Of a DNA stretch of 64,000 nucleotides, positions 8,992 through 17,630 are shown one piece after another. How positions within the stretch are numbered: the stretch's first letter is position 1; every line of letters begins with the position of its first letter. Where the stretch lies: positions 62,001-126,000 of the forward strand of contig NZ_LUHG01000045.1 in NCBI RefSeq assembly GCF_001623405.1, given 5' to 3'. Position numbers and translations under genes: made by a program. This DNA is from Hydrotalea flava (lineage in GTDB: Bacteria > Bacteroidota > Bacteroidia > Chitinophagales > Chitinophagaceae). The notes beneath the pieces were generated by a model. It worked only from the letters and a program-made list of their open reading frames with translations, was not told where the DNA came from and searched no databases.

Positions 8992-10233
8992 ATGATTGAA
9001 TTTAACCGATTTGTTTTAGAGAATGGATTAAGGGTACTGGTACATGAAGATACCGCTACACCCATGGCTGTTGTGAATGTGATGTATGATGTGGGTGCCC
9101 GTGATGAAAACCCAGCTAAAACAGGCTTTGCCCATTTGTTTGAGCATTTAATGTTTGGCGGCAGCAAACATATTCCCGATTATGATGAGCCCCTGCAAAG
9201 AGCCGGAGGCGAAAACAATGCCTATACCACCGACGATTTAACCAACTACTATTGCCAGTTGCCCGCCGAAAATATTGAAACCGCCTTTTGGTTAGAGAGC
9301 GACCGGATGTTGAGTTTGGCCTTCAGCAAAAAAAGCTTAGAAGTGCAACGGAAAGTAGTGTGTGAAGAGTTTAAAGAACACTATATCAACAAGCCTTATG
9401 GCGATATGTGGCATAAAATGCGGGCATTAGCTTATCAGGTGCATCCTTACCAGTGGTTAACCATTGGTAAAGAACTGAGCCATATTGAACAGGTGCAGTT
9501 AGAAGACGTAAAAGCATTCTTCTTCAAACATTATCGACCCGTTAATGCCATATTGGTAGTGGCAGGCAATGTAAAAACCAACAATATCCGCCGTTTGGCC
9601 GAAAAATGGTTTGGCGATATACCCAAGGCCGAAAAATATGTACGCCATTTACCTGCCGAGCCTTTGCAAACGGCTGCCAGAACAATGGAAGTAACTGCCG
9701 ATGTGCCTTTGGATGCGTTAATGAAAACCTGGCACATGGATGGGCGCTTACACAAAGGCTACTACGTTGCCGACCTGATTACAGAAATTTTAGGTGGTGG
9801 CAGCTCTTCCCGTTTATACCAGGCATTGGTAAAAGAACAGCAATTGTTTTCTGATATTCAATGTTATCAGTTGGGTAGTATTGATCCGGGATTGTTAACC
9901 ATACAGGGCAAATTGGTAAAAGGGGTTGCCATGCAACATGCCGAAGCTGCCGTGAATGCGGTAATACAGCAATTGGTGGAAGAGCCGGTATCTGAAACTG
10001 AATTAATGAAAATTAAAAACCGAACAGAAAGTGTGATTGTGTTTGAAGATATGGCCCTCATGAACCGTGCCAACAGCCTGGCTTATTATGAACTGCTGGG
10101 CGATGCTAATTTGATTAACCATGAACTGAACCGTTATCATGCCGTTACTATAGAAGATATAAGGCAAGGTGCACAAACTATTTTTAAACCGGAAAATGTA
10201 AATACCCTTTATTATTACAGCAAAGCATTATGA
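8992..10233 (+). CDS. M16 family zinc metallopeptidase, catalytic subunit
   Basis: 413 residues. Inverzincin signature H48-L-F-E-H52 (HxxEH) within TGFAHLFEHLMFGGSKH, with the third zinc ligand expected in VVCEEFKEHY about 75 residues later. The MPP-like layout has two similar halves: the active N-terminal half and a C-terminal half starting near DALMKTWHMDG. No signal peptide is seen, so it may be cytoplasmic or periplasmic by another route. The next gene overlaps by 4 bases (ATGA) and encodes the inactive partner. This is the usual Bacteroidota pair that builds a heterodimeric peptide-degrading chamber, analogous to mitochondrial processing peptidase beta/alpha. Confidence 0.9.
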   Translation: MIEFNRFVLENGLRVLVHEDTATPMAVVNVMYDVGARDENPAKTGFAHLFEHLMFGGSKHIPDYDEPLQRAGGENNAYTTDDLTNYYCQLPAENIETAFWLESDRMLSLAFSKKSLEVQRKVVCEEFKEHYINKPYGDMWHKMRALAYQVHPYQWLTIGKELSHIEQVQLEDVKAFFFKHYRPVNAILVVAGNVKTNNIRRLAEKWFGDIPKAEKYVRHLPAEPLQTAARTMEVTADVPLDALMKTWHMDGRLHKGYYVADLITEILGGGSSSRLYQALVKEQQLFSDIQCYQLGSIDPGLLTIQGKLVKGVAMQHAEAAVNAVIQQLVEEPVSETELMKIKNRTESVIVFEDMALMNRANSLAYYELLGDANLINHELNRYHAVTIEDIRQGAQTIFKPENVNTLYYYSKAL

Positions 10234-11510
10234 TGAACAGAACCCAACAACCTTCCATTACTGAACCTATACACCTGCATTTACATTTACAGCCTGCCAG
10301 GCATTTTACACTCGATAACGGTGTACTCGTTTATGCAGTGGAAGCTGGTGCTCAGGAAGTAGTACAGTTAGAATTGGTTTTCCATGCAGGTAACTGGTAC
10401 GAGCAAAAAAATATACAGGCAGCTACCACTAATTTCTTATTAAAAAATGGCACCCGCACCAAAAATGCATTTGAACTGAATGAACATTTTGAAATGTATG
10501 GCGCTTATCTGAACCGGGGCTGCTACCACGAAAGGGCTTCGCTTAGTTTGCACAGTTTAACCAAATACCTGCCACAGTTATTGCCTGCTATGTCAGAAAT
10601 TTTAAGCGAGTCGATTTTTCCCGAAGAAGAACTGAACATTTACCGGCAAAATCAAAAACAACGGCTGGCGGTGAATTTGAAGAAGGCAGATTTTGTGGCC
10701 AATCGTATGATAGATGCCTATTTGTTTGGTGAACAACATCCTTATGGCAAATACAGTAATCCGGCTGATTATGATGCATTAACGCGTGAAGATCTCTTGC
10801 AGTTTTATGCGCAATATTATTTGAAAGGCAACTGTACCATTTTTATTGCCGGTAAATTACCGGCCAATGTTGAGCAGTTGCTCAATCAGTTTTTTGGTCA
10901 ACTGCCATTGAACGGTACTGCATTGGCGAAGCCTAATTTTTCAATTACACCTTCGGCTCAGAAAAAGTATTCTGTAATGAATGATGCCAATGGAGTACAG
11001 GCTGCCATTCGTTTGGCAAGGTCTTTTCCCAATCGCCATCATCCCGATTTTTTGAAAGCGCAACTGCTGAATGCATTGTTTGGCGGATTTTTTGGGTCGA
11101 GGCTGATGAGTAATATTCGCGAAGACAAAGGCTATACCTACGGCATCCACTCTTTTATACAGGCGCATCAGCAACAAAGTGCCTGGATGGTTACTACCGA
11201 AGCGGGAAGAGATGTTAGCCGCGCTACCATTGAAGAAACCTATAAAGAAATGCTGGCCCTGCAAAAAGAACCTGTAACGGCAGAAGAGTTGAGCCTTATT
11301 AAAAATTTTATGATTGGAACCTTGCTGGGTGATGTGGATGGGCCTTTTCATATCATAGAACGTTGGAAAAGCTATATTTTGAATGAGATGCCTGCCGATT
11401 ATTTTTATACCAGCATTCAAACCATAAAAAACACTACCGGAGAGGAGCTGCAGGTACTGGCAAAAAAATACCTGAATCCGGATGATTTTTACGAACTTGA
11501 GGTGATATAA
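10230..11510 (+). CDS. M16 family non-catalytic partner subunit
   Basis: 426 residues. The fold markers of M16 proteins are present (FTLDNGVLVYAVE, VQLELVFHAGNWYE, TTNFLLKNGTRTKNAFELNE) but the HxxEH zinc motif is replaced at the equivalent place. The substrate-clamping Arg/Tyr region is kept: GGFFGSRLMSNIREDKGYTYGIHS. It therefore probably supplies the R-Y motif in trans to the upstream catalytic subunit. The start overlaps the upstream stop by 4 bases, indicating translational coupling and fixed stoichiometry. The family is clear; the proteolytic substrate is not. Confidence 0.88.
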   Translation: MMNRTQQPSITEPIHLHLHLQPARHFTLDNGVLVYAVEAGAQEVVQLELVFHAGNWYEQKNIQAATTNFLLKNGTRTKNAFELNEHFEMYGAYLNRGCYHERASLSLHSLTKYLPQLLPAMSEILSESIFPEEELNIYRQNQKQRLAVNLKKADFVANRMIDAYLFGEQHPYGKYSNPADYDALTREDLLQFYAQYYLKGNCTIFIAGKLPANVEQLLNQFFGQLPLNGTALAKPNFSITPSAQKKYSVMNDANGVQAAIRLARSFPNRHHPDFLKAQLLNALFGGFFGSRLMSNIREDKGYTYGIHSFIQAHQQQSAWMVTTEAGRDVSRATIEETYKEMLALQKEPVTAEELSLIKNFMIGTLLGDVDGPFHIIERWKSYILNEMPADYFYTSIQTIKNTTGEELQVLAKKYLNPDDFYELEVI

Positions 11511-11521
11511 ATTAGAATTGT

Positions 11522-11869
11522 ATGGTATCATTCCTCTCTAAAGTATTATTCACAGCGGTAGCCATACTGCTGGCCACATTCATTTTGAATGGCGTGCATG
11601 TGAATAGCACTGCTACTGCCATATTGGTGGCGGCTGTGCTGGGTTTACTGAACACATTTGTAAAACCCATCTTAGTGCTGTTAACCATTCCATTCACCAT
11701 ACTTACACTGGGTTTATTTCTGTTGGTCATTAATGTAATAATTATTAAATGGACATCGGTGCTGGTGCCCGGATTCAGGGTTGATGGCTGGTGGCCTGCC
11801 CTTTGGTTCAGTATCATTGTATCGCTCGTATCTTCTTTTATAGAAGGGTTGGTGCAAGCTCAGGAATAA
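11522..11869 (+). CDS. Phage holin family 4 (PF04020-type) small membrane protein
   Basis: 115 residues, almost entirely hydrophobic, with four predicted membrane helices. The pattern AVLGLLNTFVKPILVLLTIPFTILTLGLFLLVINV is characteristic of the mycobacterial-4-TM/phage holin-like family found widely in chromosomes. It begins 11 bases after the M16 pair and is probably co-transcribed. Despite the family name nothing phage-like surrounds it. Function unknown. Confidence 0.85.
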   Translation: MVSFLSKVLFTAVAILLATFILNGVHVNSTATAILVAAVLGLLNTFVKPILVLLTIPFTILTLGLFLLVINVIIIKWTSVLVPGFRVDGWWPALWFSIIVSLVSSFIEGLVQAQE

Positions 11870-11909
11870 AAATGTTTTATAAAATTTTATGGGCTCAGCA
11901 ATCATCTGT

Positions 11910-11930
11910 AATACATAACAATTATGTATT
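11910..11930. terminator. Hairpin between convergent genes
   Basis: A perfect 9-bp stem AATACATAA / TTATGTATT with loop CAA lies between the convergent holin-like gene and mutY. It lacks a clear T-tract on either strand and is AT-rich, so it is only a weak candidate transcription end or mRNA-stabilising hairpin. Confidence 0.3.
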
Positions 11931-11944
11931 GGTGTACTTCAGTA

Positions 11945-13009
11945 TTACCATATTCCTGCATTTTTCATTAACTGGTGTATAAATTTCGGAAAAGGTTTTT
12001 CTGCCAGCTTTGCCAATGCAATGGTTTCATATTGTTGCAAGGCAGGCAATTCTGTTTTGAATTGAACATGTATCAATCTTCCTGAAATTTGTTGGTGTGT
12101 AAGCTGCTGTGTTTCCTTGCCCGAAACCTGCAATAAAGTATAATCCTTCACCCCCCATTGTTCGTGTAACCATTGCTGCACCTGCCTTTCCGTCCATTCT
12201 ATTTCTTCTGCACTTTCAACCAAAAACAATTCATACAAATTTTCCCATATATCTTTTCTAGCTCTTTTGTGTATCCATACCATTCCATTGTGTTCCAATA
12301 AAAAATAATAAAACCTGCGTTTTTTTTTCAGCAATATTTTTTCTTTCACGGGTAATTGGTATACAGTTCCTTCCTGATGTGCTTTACAGATGGGCTGTAA
12401 TGGACAAGCACTGCAGTGTGGTAACATCGGTTTGCATACCGTAGCGCCAAAATCCATAATTGCCTGATTAAATAAATCTGGGTGTTGCTTGCACAATACT
12501 TCCTGTGCCAGTTGTGTAAATACCTTTTTTCCTTTTGTACTATCGGTAGGGGTATCAATGCCAAATACACGTGCCAACACACGAAAAACATTACCATCTA
12601 CCACGGCATAAGGCAGTTGAAAGGCAAATGAAGCAATGGCTGCTGCTGTATAAGGGCCAATTCCTTTCATACCCAGCAGGGCAGTATAATCGGCAGGAAA
12701 TTGTCCGCCGTATTCTTGTAATACGAATCGTGCAGTATGCAATAAATTTTTGCAGCGGCTGTAATAGCCCAGTCCTTCCCATAATTTAAAAACAGCTTCA
12801 TCTGTTGCATGGGCTAAATCGGGCAGGCCAGGGTACTGCTTTAAAAAGCGTTCATAATAAGCCCAACCTTGTTCTACACGGGTTTGTTGCAGTATAATTT
12901 CGCTCAGCCATATTTTATAGGGGTCTTTCTCACCCTTCCAGGGCATGGTGCGTACATTATGGTGCCGGTGCCAGTGCAAAAGCAAGGGTGTTAATTTTTG
13001 TTGCCGCAT
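11945..13009 (-). CDS. mutY: A/G-specific adenine DNA glycosylase
   Basis: 354 residues from ATG 13009. MutY removes adenine mispaired with 8-oxoguanine. Catalytic E37 lies in WLSEIILQQTRV, the helix-hairpin-helix is GMKGIGPYTAAAIASFAF, and catalytic D138 is in VVDGNVFRVLARVFG. The 4Fe-4S ligands are C192-x6-C199-x2-C202-x5-C208. Residues about 225-354 form the NUDIX-like 8-oxoG recognition domain. An in-frame upstream Met would add 23 residues (13078), but the conserved protein begins around MRQQKLTPLL, so I chose 13009. It is convergent with the holin-like gene. Confidence 0.93.
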   Translation of the reverse strand: MRQQKLTPLLLHWHRHHNVRTMPWKGEKDPYKIWLSEIILQQTRVEQGWAYYERFLKQYPGLPDLAHATDEAVFKLWEGLGYYSRCKNLLHTARFVLQEYGGQFPADYTALLGMKGIGPYTAAAIASFAFQLPYAVVDGNVFRVLARVFGIDTPTDSTKGKKVFTQLAQEVLCKQHPDLFNQAIMDFGATVCKPMLPHCSACPLQPICKAHQEGTVYQLPVKEKILLKKKRRFYYFLLEHNGMVWIHKRARKDIWENLYELFLVESAEEIEWTERQVQQWLHEQWGVKDYTLLQVSGKETQQLTHQQISGRLIHVQFKTELPALQQYETIALAKLAEKPFPKFIHQLMKNAGIW

Positions 13010-13120
13010 AGGGCAAAGTTGTAATAAAATTGGCACAATACATGAAACTGTTGAGCGGTTAAAGTATAATTCAATCAAAGAATATCCGGCATAATATTAT
13101 GTAAATCATGCACTTATAAA

Positions 13121-13128
13121 TATATTTG
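13121..13128 (+). promoter_or_regulatory. Putative -7 box of the HU-like gene
   Basis: TATATTTG matches TAnnTTTG and is followed by a 94-base leader before the HU-like ATG. No clear -33 TTG is seen at the usual distance. Confidence 0.4.
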
Positions 13129-13222
13129 CAATCAGTCATTAATATGTATTATTTTTTTATTTTCTTGTATTACTCAAAATTTATCCTAATTTTAAGAACT
13201 ATTTATCCGAAAAGCTTTTTTT

Positions 13223-13513
13223 ATGAGAAAATCAGATCTCATTACCATCATTTCCGAAAAAACAGGTATACCAAAAGTGGATGTACTGGTAACGCTTGAA
13301 ACCATGTTAGGCGAAATAAAAAACAATCTGGCTGCCGGTCGTAACATTTATATCAGGGGTTTCGGCAGTTTTGTTACCAAAAAAAGGGCGGCTAAATTAG
13401 GCCGTAATATCAAGTACAATACCACAGTGCAAATACCCGAGCATTTTGTTCCCGCCTTTAAGCCTGCAAAAGAATTTATGGAGGAAGTTCGGAACAAGCG
13501 CAAGTCGGAATAA
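13223..13513 (+). CDS. HU/IHF-family DNA-binding protein
   Basis: 96 residues, normal length for HU/IHF. Seen: MRKSDLITIISEKTGIPK (N-terminal helices), then the signature RNIYIRGFGSFVTKKRAAKLGRN ahead of the DNA-binding arm, whose usual Pro is placed in VQIPEHFVPAFKPAKEF. It bends and packs DNA as a homo- or heterodimer. Between HU and IHF the motif GFGSFxxKKRAAKxGRN is closer to the IHF-like Bacteroidota group. It lies immediately upstream of the TPR gene and just precedes the small COX24-like gene and rng. Confidence 0.92.
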   Translation: MRKSDLITIISEKTGIPKVDVLVTLETMLGEIKNNLAAGRNIYIRGFGSFVTKKRAAKLGRNIKYNTTVQIPEHFVPAFKPAKEFMEEVRNKRKSE

Positions 13514-13515
13514 CT

Positions 13516-14382
13516 TTGCGCAAAATTGAAATAGTGAAAAGAAGTCAAATTTTACTGGTTGCCGGTGCCGTTGTGGCGGTAGTGTTGTTATTTGTATTTG
13601 GAAAAGTGAGTGCCCCCAAATCCTCCGGAGCCGCAGCTTCAATGGAGCAACAGGCAGGTGCACCACCCGCAGTTCAGTTCAAAGATATTTTACAAAAAGC
13701 CCGCCAGCAGCTCAACCCCGAACAAAATCAAAGAATCATTGCCCTTGAAAATGCCATAACCCGTGGCGATGTAAAAGACCAGCAATTGCACGTTTACCAC
13801 CAGTTGGCAAAGTTCTGGAAAGACTCTGCCCACGTTTTTGAACCCTATGCTTATTATACTGCACAGGCAGCTAAGTTGGAGAATTCGGAAAAAAGTCTCA
13901 CATTTGCCGCCCAACTGTTTGTAGATAACCTGCTGACAGAGAATAATCCGGCTATGCAACACTGGCTGGCAGAAAATGCAAAAGATCTTTTAGATAGGGC
14001 ACTTGTTATCAATCCCAACAACGATTCCAGTAAAATAGGGTTGGGGGCTTGTTATATGTTCGGCAATATTTCCGATAATCCCATGCAGGGTATCCTGCCG
14101 GTTCGTGAAATAGCGCAGAAAGACTCCAATAACCTCTATGCACAAATGGTATTGGGGTTAGGCGGTAAAAAAAGTGGTCAGTTAGACAAGGCAATTGAAC
14201 GTTTTCAGTTTATTGTGCGGAAAGATCCGCATAATCTGGAAGCCATTTTTCAGTTAGCCGAAACCTATGATATGCAGGGCGATAAAGCCCATGCCATTCA
14301 ATGGTATGAAACGGCTAAACGAATGATTAACAATGATGCCATCAAAAAAGAAATCGATAAGCGTATCAATGAACTAAAATAA
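13516..14382 (+). CDS. Membrane-anchored tetratricopeptide repeat protein
   Basis: 288 residues if TTG 13516 is the start, or 282 from GTG 13534; no ATG is available near the N-terminus. A single membrane anchor (ILLVAGAVVAVVLLFVFGKV, about residues 11-30) is followed by an Ala/Pro linker and a periplasmic-facing or cytoplasmic helical region with TPR-like repeats. The clearest are near 180-280 (YAQMVLGLGGKKSGQLDKAIERFQF, LEAIFQLAETYDMQGDKAHAIQWYE). It starts 2 bases after the HU-like stop, so the two are almost surely an operon. This HU-TPR pair is seen in related Bacteroidota. Function unknown; probably a scaffold. Confidence 0.8.
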   Translation: MRKIEIVKRSQILLVAGAVVAVVLLFVFGKVSAPKSSGAAASMEQQAGAPPAVQFKDILQKARQQLNPEQNQRIIALENAITRGDVKDQQLHVYHQLAKFWKDSAHVFEPYAYYTAQAAKLENSEKSLTFAAQLFVDNLLTENNPAMQHWLAENAKDLLDRALVINPNNDSSKIGLGACYMFGNISDNPMQGILPVREIAQKDSNNLYAQMVLGLGGKKSGQLDKAIERFQFIVRKDPHNLEAIFQLAETYDMQGDKAHAIQWYETAKRMINNDAIKKEIDKRINELK

Positions 14383-14412
14383 ATTAATTAACTAAAAAAA
14401 ACCTGACAGCGT

Positions 14413-14508
14413 ATGCCTTGTGGTAAGAAAAGAAAACGTCATAAAATTGCTACTCACAAACGTAAAAAACGTTTAAGAAAAAACCGTCATAAGAAAAAGA
14501 ATAAATAA
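14413..14508 (+). CDS. 31-residue basic protein, AURKAIP1/COX24-like (candidate small ribosomal protein)
   Basis: A very short gene: MPCGKKRKRHKIATHKRKK then RLRKNRHKKKNK, stop. 21 of 31 residues are Lys, Arg or His. The pattern K-R-x(R/K)-H-K-x4-H-K-R-K-K-R matches the COX24/AURKAIP1 domain, whose members include mitochondrial mS38 and mycobacterial small-subunit protein bS22. Small proteins starting MPCGKKRKRHK are conserved in Bacteroidota as I recall. I infer an rRNA-binding role. It lies between the TPR gene (30 bases) and rng, followed by a hairpin. It is too short for routine gene callers, so it may be missing from annotations. Confidence 0.8.
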   Translation: MPCGKKRKRHKIATHKRKKRLRKNRHKKKNK

Positions 14509-14538
14509 TTTCTTAACAGGTTTTCATTTTATAAAGTA

Positions 14539-14570
14539 AAGGTCTCCGTATCCTTTATACAGGAGGCCTT
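14539..14570 (+). terminator. Hairpin after the small basic-protein gene
   Basis: Stem AAGGTCTCC / GGAGGCCTT (one G-T wobble) extended by GTAT/ATAC around a 5-base loop. A weak T-rich tail (CTTCTGTTT) follows. It may terminate or attenuate transcription between the small gene and rng. Confidence 0.5.
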
Positions 14571-14694
14571 GCTTCTGTTTCACTGTAATGTATTTGCCGC
14601 CTCCTTTCCGCTGCAACTTTACCTTTCCCACCTTTAAGGGTAAATACATGAAGTGTACACTGCGTGCTCCTGCTTATAACCGGGGTGCGTCATT

Positions 14695-16269
14695 ATGTAT
14701 ATTAAAGTTGCCAAATTTGTGAACAAAGAACTGATTATTAACGTCTCCCCCAGTGGGGTTGAGATTGCTTTACTGGAAGATAAAAAACTGGTAGAACTGC
14801 ACAATGAAAAAGCAGATGCCAATTTTGCCGTGGGCGATTTGTATTTGGGAAAAGTAAAAAAACTGATTCCAGGATTGAATGCCGCATTTATTGATGTGGG
14901 ATTTGAAAAGGATGCTTTTTTGCATTATACCGATTTATCGCCCTATGCACACTCTATCCTGAAATTTACCCAATTGGCTATGCACGATAAGGGCGAAAAA
15001 CCTTTCGACTTTAGTACTTTCAATATTGAACCTGAAATTGTAAAAACAGGCAAAATCAATGAAGTACTGAACGGGAAGCCCAATATATTGGTGCAAATTT
15101 TAAAAGAACCCATTGCAGCCAAAGGCCCACGCCTCAGTTGCGAATTAAGCCTACCCGGCCGGTTTGTAGTATTAACCCCCTTCAACGAAATTGTTGCTGT
15201 ATCTAAAAAAATTCATTCTGCTGAAGAAAGAAAGCGCCTGCATAAAATTGTAGAAGCCATTCGCCCCAAAAACTTTGGGGTTATTGTTCGTACTGCTGCT
15301 GAAGGTAAAAGTACTGCGGAACTGCATCAGGATTTAATTGCACTCAACGAAACCTGGAAGCAAATTCAACACAACCTGAAAGGTGCAGTGGCACCGGCTA
15401 AAATACTAAGCGAGCAGGATAAAACAACCAGCATGCTGCGCGATTTGCTGACAGTAGATTTTAACCGGGTGGTGATTAATGATAAAAATATTTACAACGA
15501 TACCAAGGCCTATATTCAAAAAATTGCACCTGATAAGGCCGATATTGTTACCTATTACAATGGCCCCTTACCCATATTTGATCAATATGGGGTAACCAAA
15601 CAGGTAAAAGGCTCTTTTGGTAAAACGGTGAACCTGCCCAGCGGTGCCTATTTAATTATTGAACATACCGAGGCCCTGCATGTTATTGATGTAAACAGTG
15701 GGTATAAAAGTGTTAGCAATAACCAGGAAGAGAATGCCCTGCAAACCAATTTGGAAGCAGCAGAAGAAATTGCGCGGCAGTTACGCTTACGCGATATTGG
15801 CGGCATTATTGTGATTGATTTTATTGATATGAAATTGCCCGATAACAAACGAAAATTGCAGGAAGCGATGGAAGCATACATGCAAACCGATCGGGCTAAA
15901 CATGCCGTATTGCCTATTTCCAAATTCGGGTTAATGCAAATAACCCGCCAGCGGATGCGTCCGGAGGTAAACATCAATACTTCTGAAATTTGTCCGGCCT
16001 GTGGCGGCACTGGTATGGTAACGCCTTCTATATTACTGGAAGATGAAATAGAAAAACGACTGCAGTATCTGGTAACCCATGGTCATAAACAAATTGACTT
16101 ATATGTGCATCCCATTGTATATGCATTCTTAACCAAAGGTTGGTTCAGGTCTATTGTAAAAAAATGGAAAATGAAATTCAAAATTGCTCTGAAAGTCATG
16201 CCCAATAACAATTATAGCTTTATAGAGTACCATTTCTTTGATGAAAATGAAGAAGAAATTAAATTCTGA
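14695..16269 (+). CDS. rng: Ribonuclease G/E family endoribonuclease
   Basis: 524 residues, the length of RNase G rather than the long RNase E. An S1-like region (VGDLYLGKVKKLIPGLNAAFIDVGFEKDAFLHYTDL) is near residues 45-82. The catalytic DNase I-like part has HVIDVNSGYKS and IGGIIVIDFIDM, with the two conserved metal-binding Asp. A zinc-link motif CPACGGTG near residue 435 supports tetramer formation. It cleaves single-stranded AU-rich RNA in rRNA maturation and mRNA decay. The position right after a candidate ribosomal protein gene fits an RNA-processing neighbourhood. A strong terminator follows. Confidence 0.93.
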   Translation: MYIKVAKFVNKELIINVSPSGVEIALLEDKKLVELHNEKADANFAVGDLYLGKVKKLIPGLNAAFIDVGFEKDAFLHYTDLSPYAHSILKFTQLAMHDKGEKPFDFSTFNIEPEIVKTGKINEVLNGKPNILVQILKEPIAAKGPRLSCELSLPGRFVVLTPFNEIVAVSKKIHSAEERKRLHKIVEAIRPKNFGVIVRTAAEGKSTAELHQDLIALNETWKQIQHNLKGAVAPAKILSEQDKTTSMLRDLLTVDFNRVVINDKNIYNDTKAYIQKIAPDKADIVTYYNGPLPIFDQYGVTKQVKGSFGKTVNLPSGAYLIIEHTEALHVIDVNSGYKSVSNNQEENALQTNLEAAEEIARQLRLRDIGGIIVIDFIDMKLPDNKRKLQEAMEAYMQTDRAKHAVLPISKFGLMQITRQRMRPEVNINTSEICPACGGTGMVTPSILLEDEIEKRLQYLVTHGHKQIDLYVHPIVYAFLTKGWFRSIVKKWKMKFKIALKVMPNNNYSFIEYHFFDENEEEIKF

Positions 16270-16282
16270 TTAATGCACATAA

Positions 16283-16308
16283 GGCTATCTTCGGATAGCC
16301 TCTTTTTA
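16283..16308 (+). terminator. Rho-independent terminator of rng
   Basis: Perfect 7-bp stem GGCTATC / GATAGCC with a TTCG tetraloop, followed by TCTTTTT, 13 bases after the rng stop. A textbook intrinsic terminator. Confidence 0.9.
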
Positions 16309-16475
16309 TGCCGCTTTTTATTGCAACAAAATGGAAGGAACAAATAGTAGCAGTAAAACAGTTTTTTGTTTTCGTAACAGATGCATGCCATAACGCATGC
16401 TCAATAAATAAACAAACCCTAACCCTTTGTTTTCATTTCTTTTACTTAATTTAACGCCTTGCCAAATACCCTTCT

Positions 16476-17630
16476 ATGCAACAACAGCGTTATTATTCCT
16501 TAGATGTATTTCGCGGTGCTACCGTAGCACTCATGATTTTAGTGAATAATCCGGGCTCATGGGAACATATTTTTAACCCATTGGAACATGCACCGTGGCA
16601 TGGCTGCACACCCACCGATTTGGTATTTCCCTTTTTCCTCTTTGCCGTAGGTAATGCCTTCTCATTTGTACTACCCCGATTTGAACAAAAAGGGAATGCC
16701 TTTTTCCTAAAAAAAGTTTTCAAAAGAGCCATCCTTATTTTTCTCATTGGCCTCTTTTTAAACTGGACGCCCTTTGTGCAATGGCATGATGGCCAATTAG
16801 TTATTAAAGGTTTTGAACAAGTACGCATTATGGGCGTATTACAACGCATTGCACTCAGCTACTTTTTTGCAGCGCTGATTATTTATTATGCTAAGGCCCG
16901 TGGCGCTTTTGTGATTGGCTGTATTATTTTATTATTGTATTGGGTACTCACCCTGCTGGCAGGTGAGCCTGGCGATCCTTTTAGTCTGCAGGGCTTTTGG
17001 GGCACTTCATTCGATATTCATGTATTCGGACTGAACCACGTGTACAAAGGAGAGGGGGTGCCTTTCGATCCGGAGGGACTGTCGAGTACGCCCGGTGCTG
17101 TGGTGCAGGTAATTATTGGGTATTTAACCGGACAATACATACAACAAAAAGGAAAAACCTATGATATGCTGGCAAACCTCTTGGTGCTGGCACTCGTATT
17201 AATGGCTGCCGGTTATGCCTGGGATATGGTATTCCCCATCAATAAAAAAATATGGAGCAGTAGTTATGTGGTATACACCAGCGGTTTGGCCATGGCTACA
17301 CTGGGCATTCTCATCTATGCCATTGAGTTTAAAGAAAAACGAGGTGCCTGGAGCCACTTTTTTGACGTATTTGGTAAAAACCCCCTTTTTATTTTTGTAC
17401 TGAGTGGCTTTTTACCCCGTATACTGGGTTTAATACGCATACCACATGGCAGTAACGCAGTGGGCTTGCCGGTATATATTTCACCTTTTGGCTGGTTTTA
17501 TGAACAAATCTGTAAACCCATTAGTACCGATGAACGCATCGGTTCTCTTGTTTATGCCCTTATTTTAATTGCCTTTTATTGGCTCATTGTATATATGCTG
17601 GATAAAAAGAAAATCTACATCAAGGTGTAG
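16476..17630 (+). CDS. HGSNAT-like membrane acyltransferase (DUF5009/DUF1624 type)
   Basis: 384 residues with about 10 membrane helices. The N-terminus RYYSLDVFRGATVALMILVNNPGSW and the block HGCTPTDLVFPFFLFAVGNAFSF are characteristic of bacterial relatives of heparan-alpha-glucosaminide N-acetyltransferase (YeiB/NagX-like). The His of the HGCTPTDLVFP loop is the expected acetyl carrier in the human enzyme. Family members probably transfer acetyl groups across the inner membrane to sugars; the acceptor here is unknown. It stands alone between the rng terminator and a 700-base gene-poor stretch. Confidence 0.85.
   Translation: MQQQRYYSLDVFRGATVALMILVNNPGSWEHIFNPLEHAPWHGCTPTDLVFPFFLFAVGNAFSFVLPRFEQKGNAFFLKKVFKRAILIFLIGLFLNWTPFVQWHDGQLVIKGFEQVRIMGVLQRIALSYFFAALIIYYAKARGAFVIGCIILLLYWVLTLLAGEPGDPFSLQGFWGTSFDIHVFGLNHVYKGEGVPFDPEGLSSTPGAVVQVIIGYLTGQYIQQKGKTYDMLANLLVLALVLMAAGYAWDMVFPINKKIWSSSYVVYTSGLAMATLGILIYAIEFKEKRGAWSHFFDVFGKNPLFIFVLSGFLPRILGLIRIPHGSNAVGLPVYISPFGWFYEQICKPISTDERIGSLVYALILIAFYWLIVYMLDKKKIYIKV

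Noticed and set aside
10941-11531. 196-residue minus-strand frame
   Set aside because: Fully antisense to the M16 partner gene; no protein-like motif or start context.
11522-11869. Prophage indication from a holin-family gene
   Set aside because: No other phage gene nearby; the family is widespread in bacterial chromosomes and follows the M16 pair.
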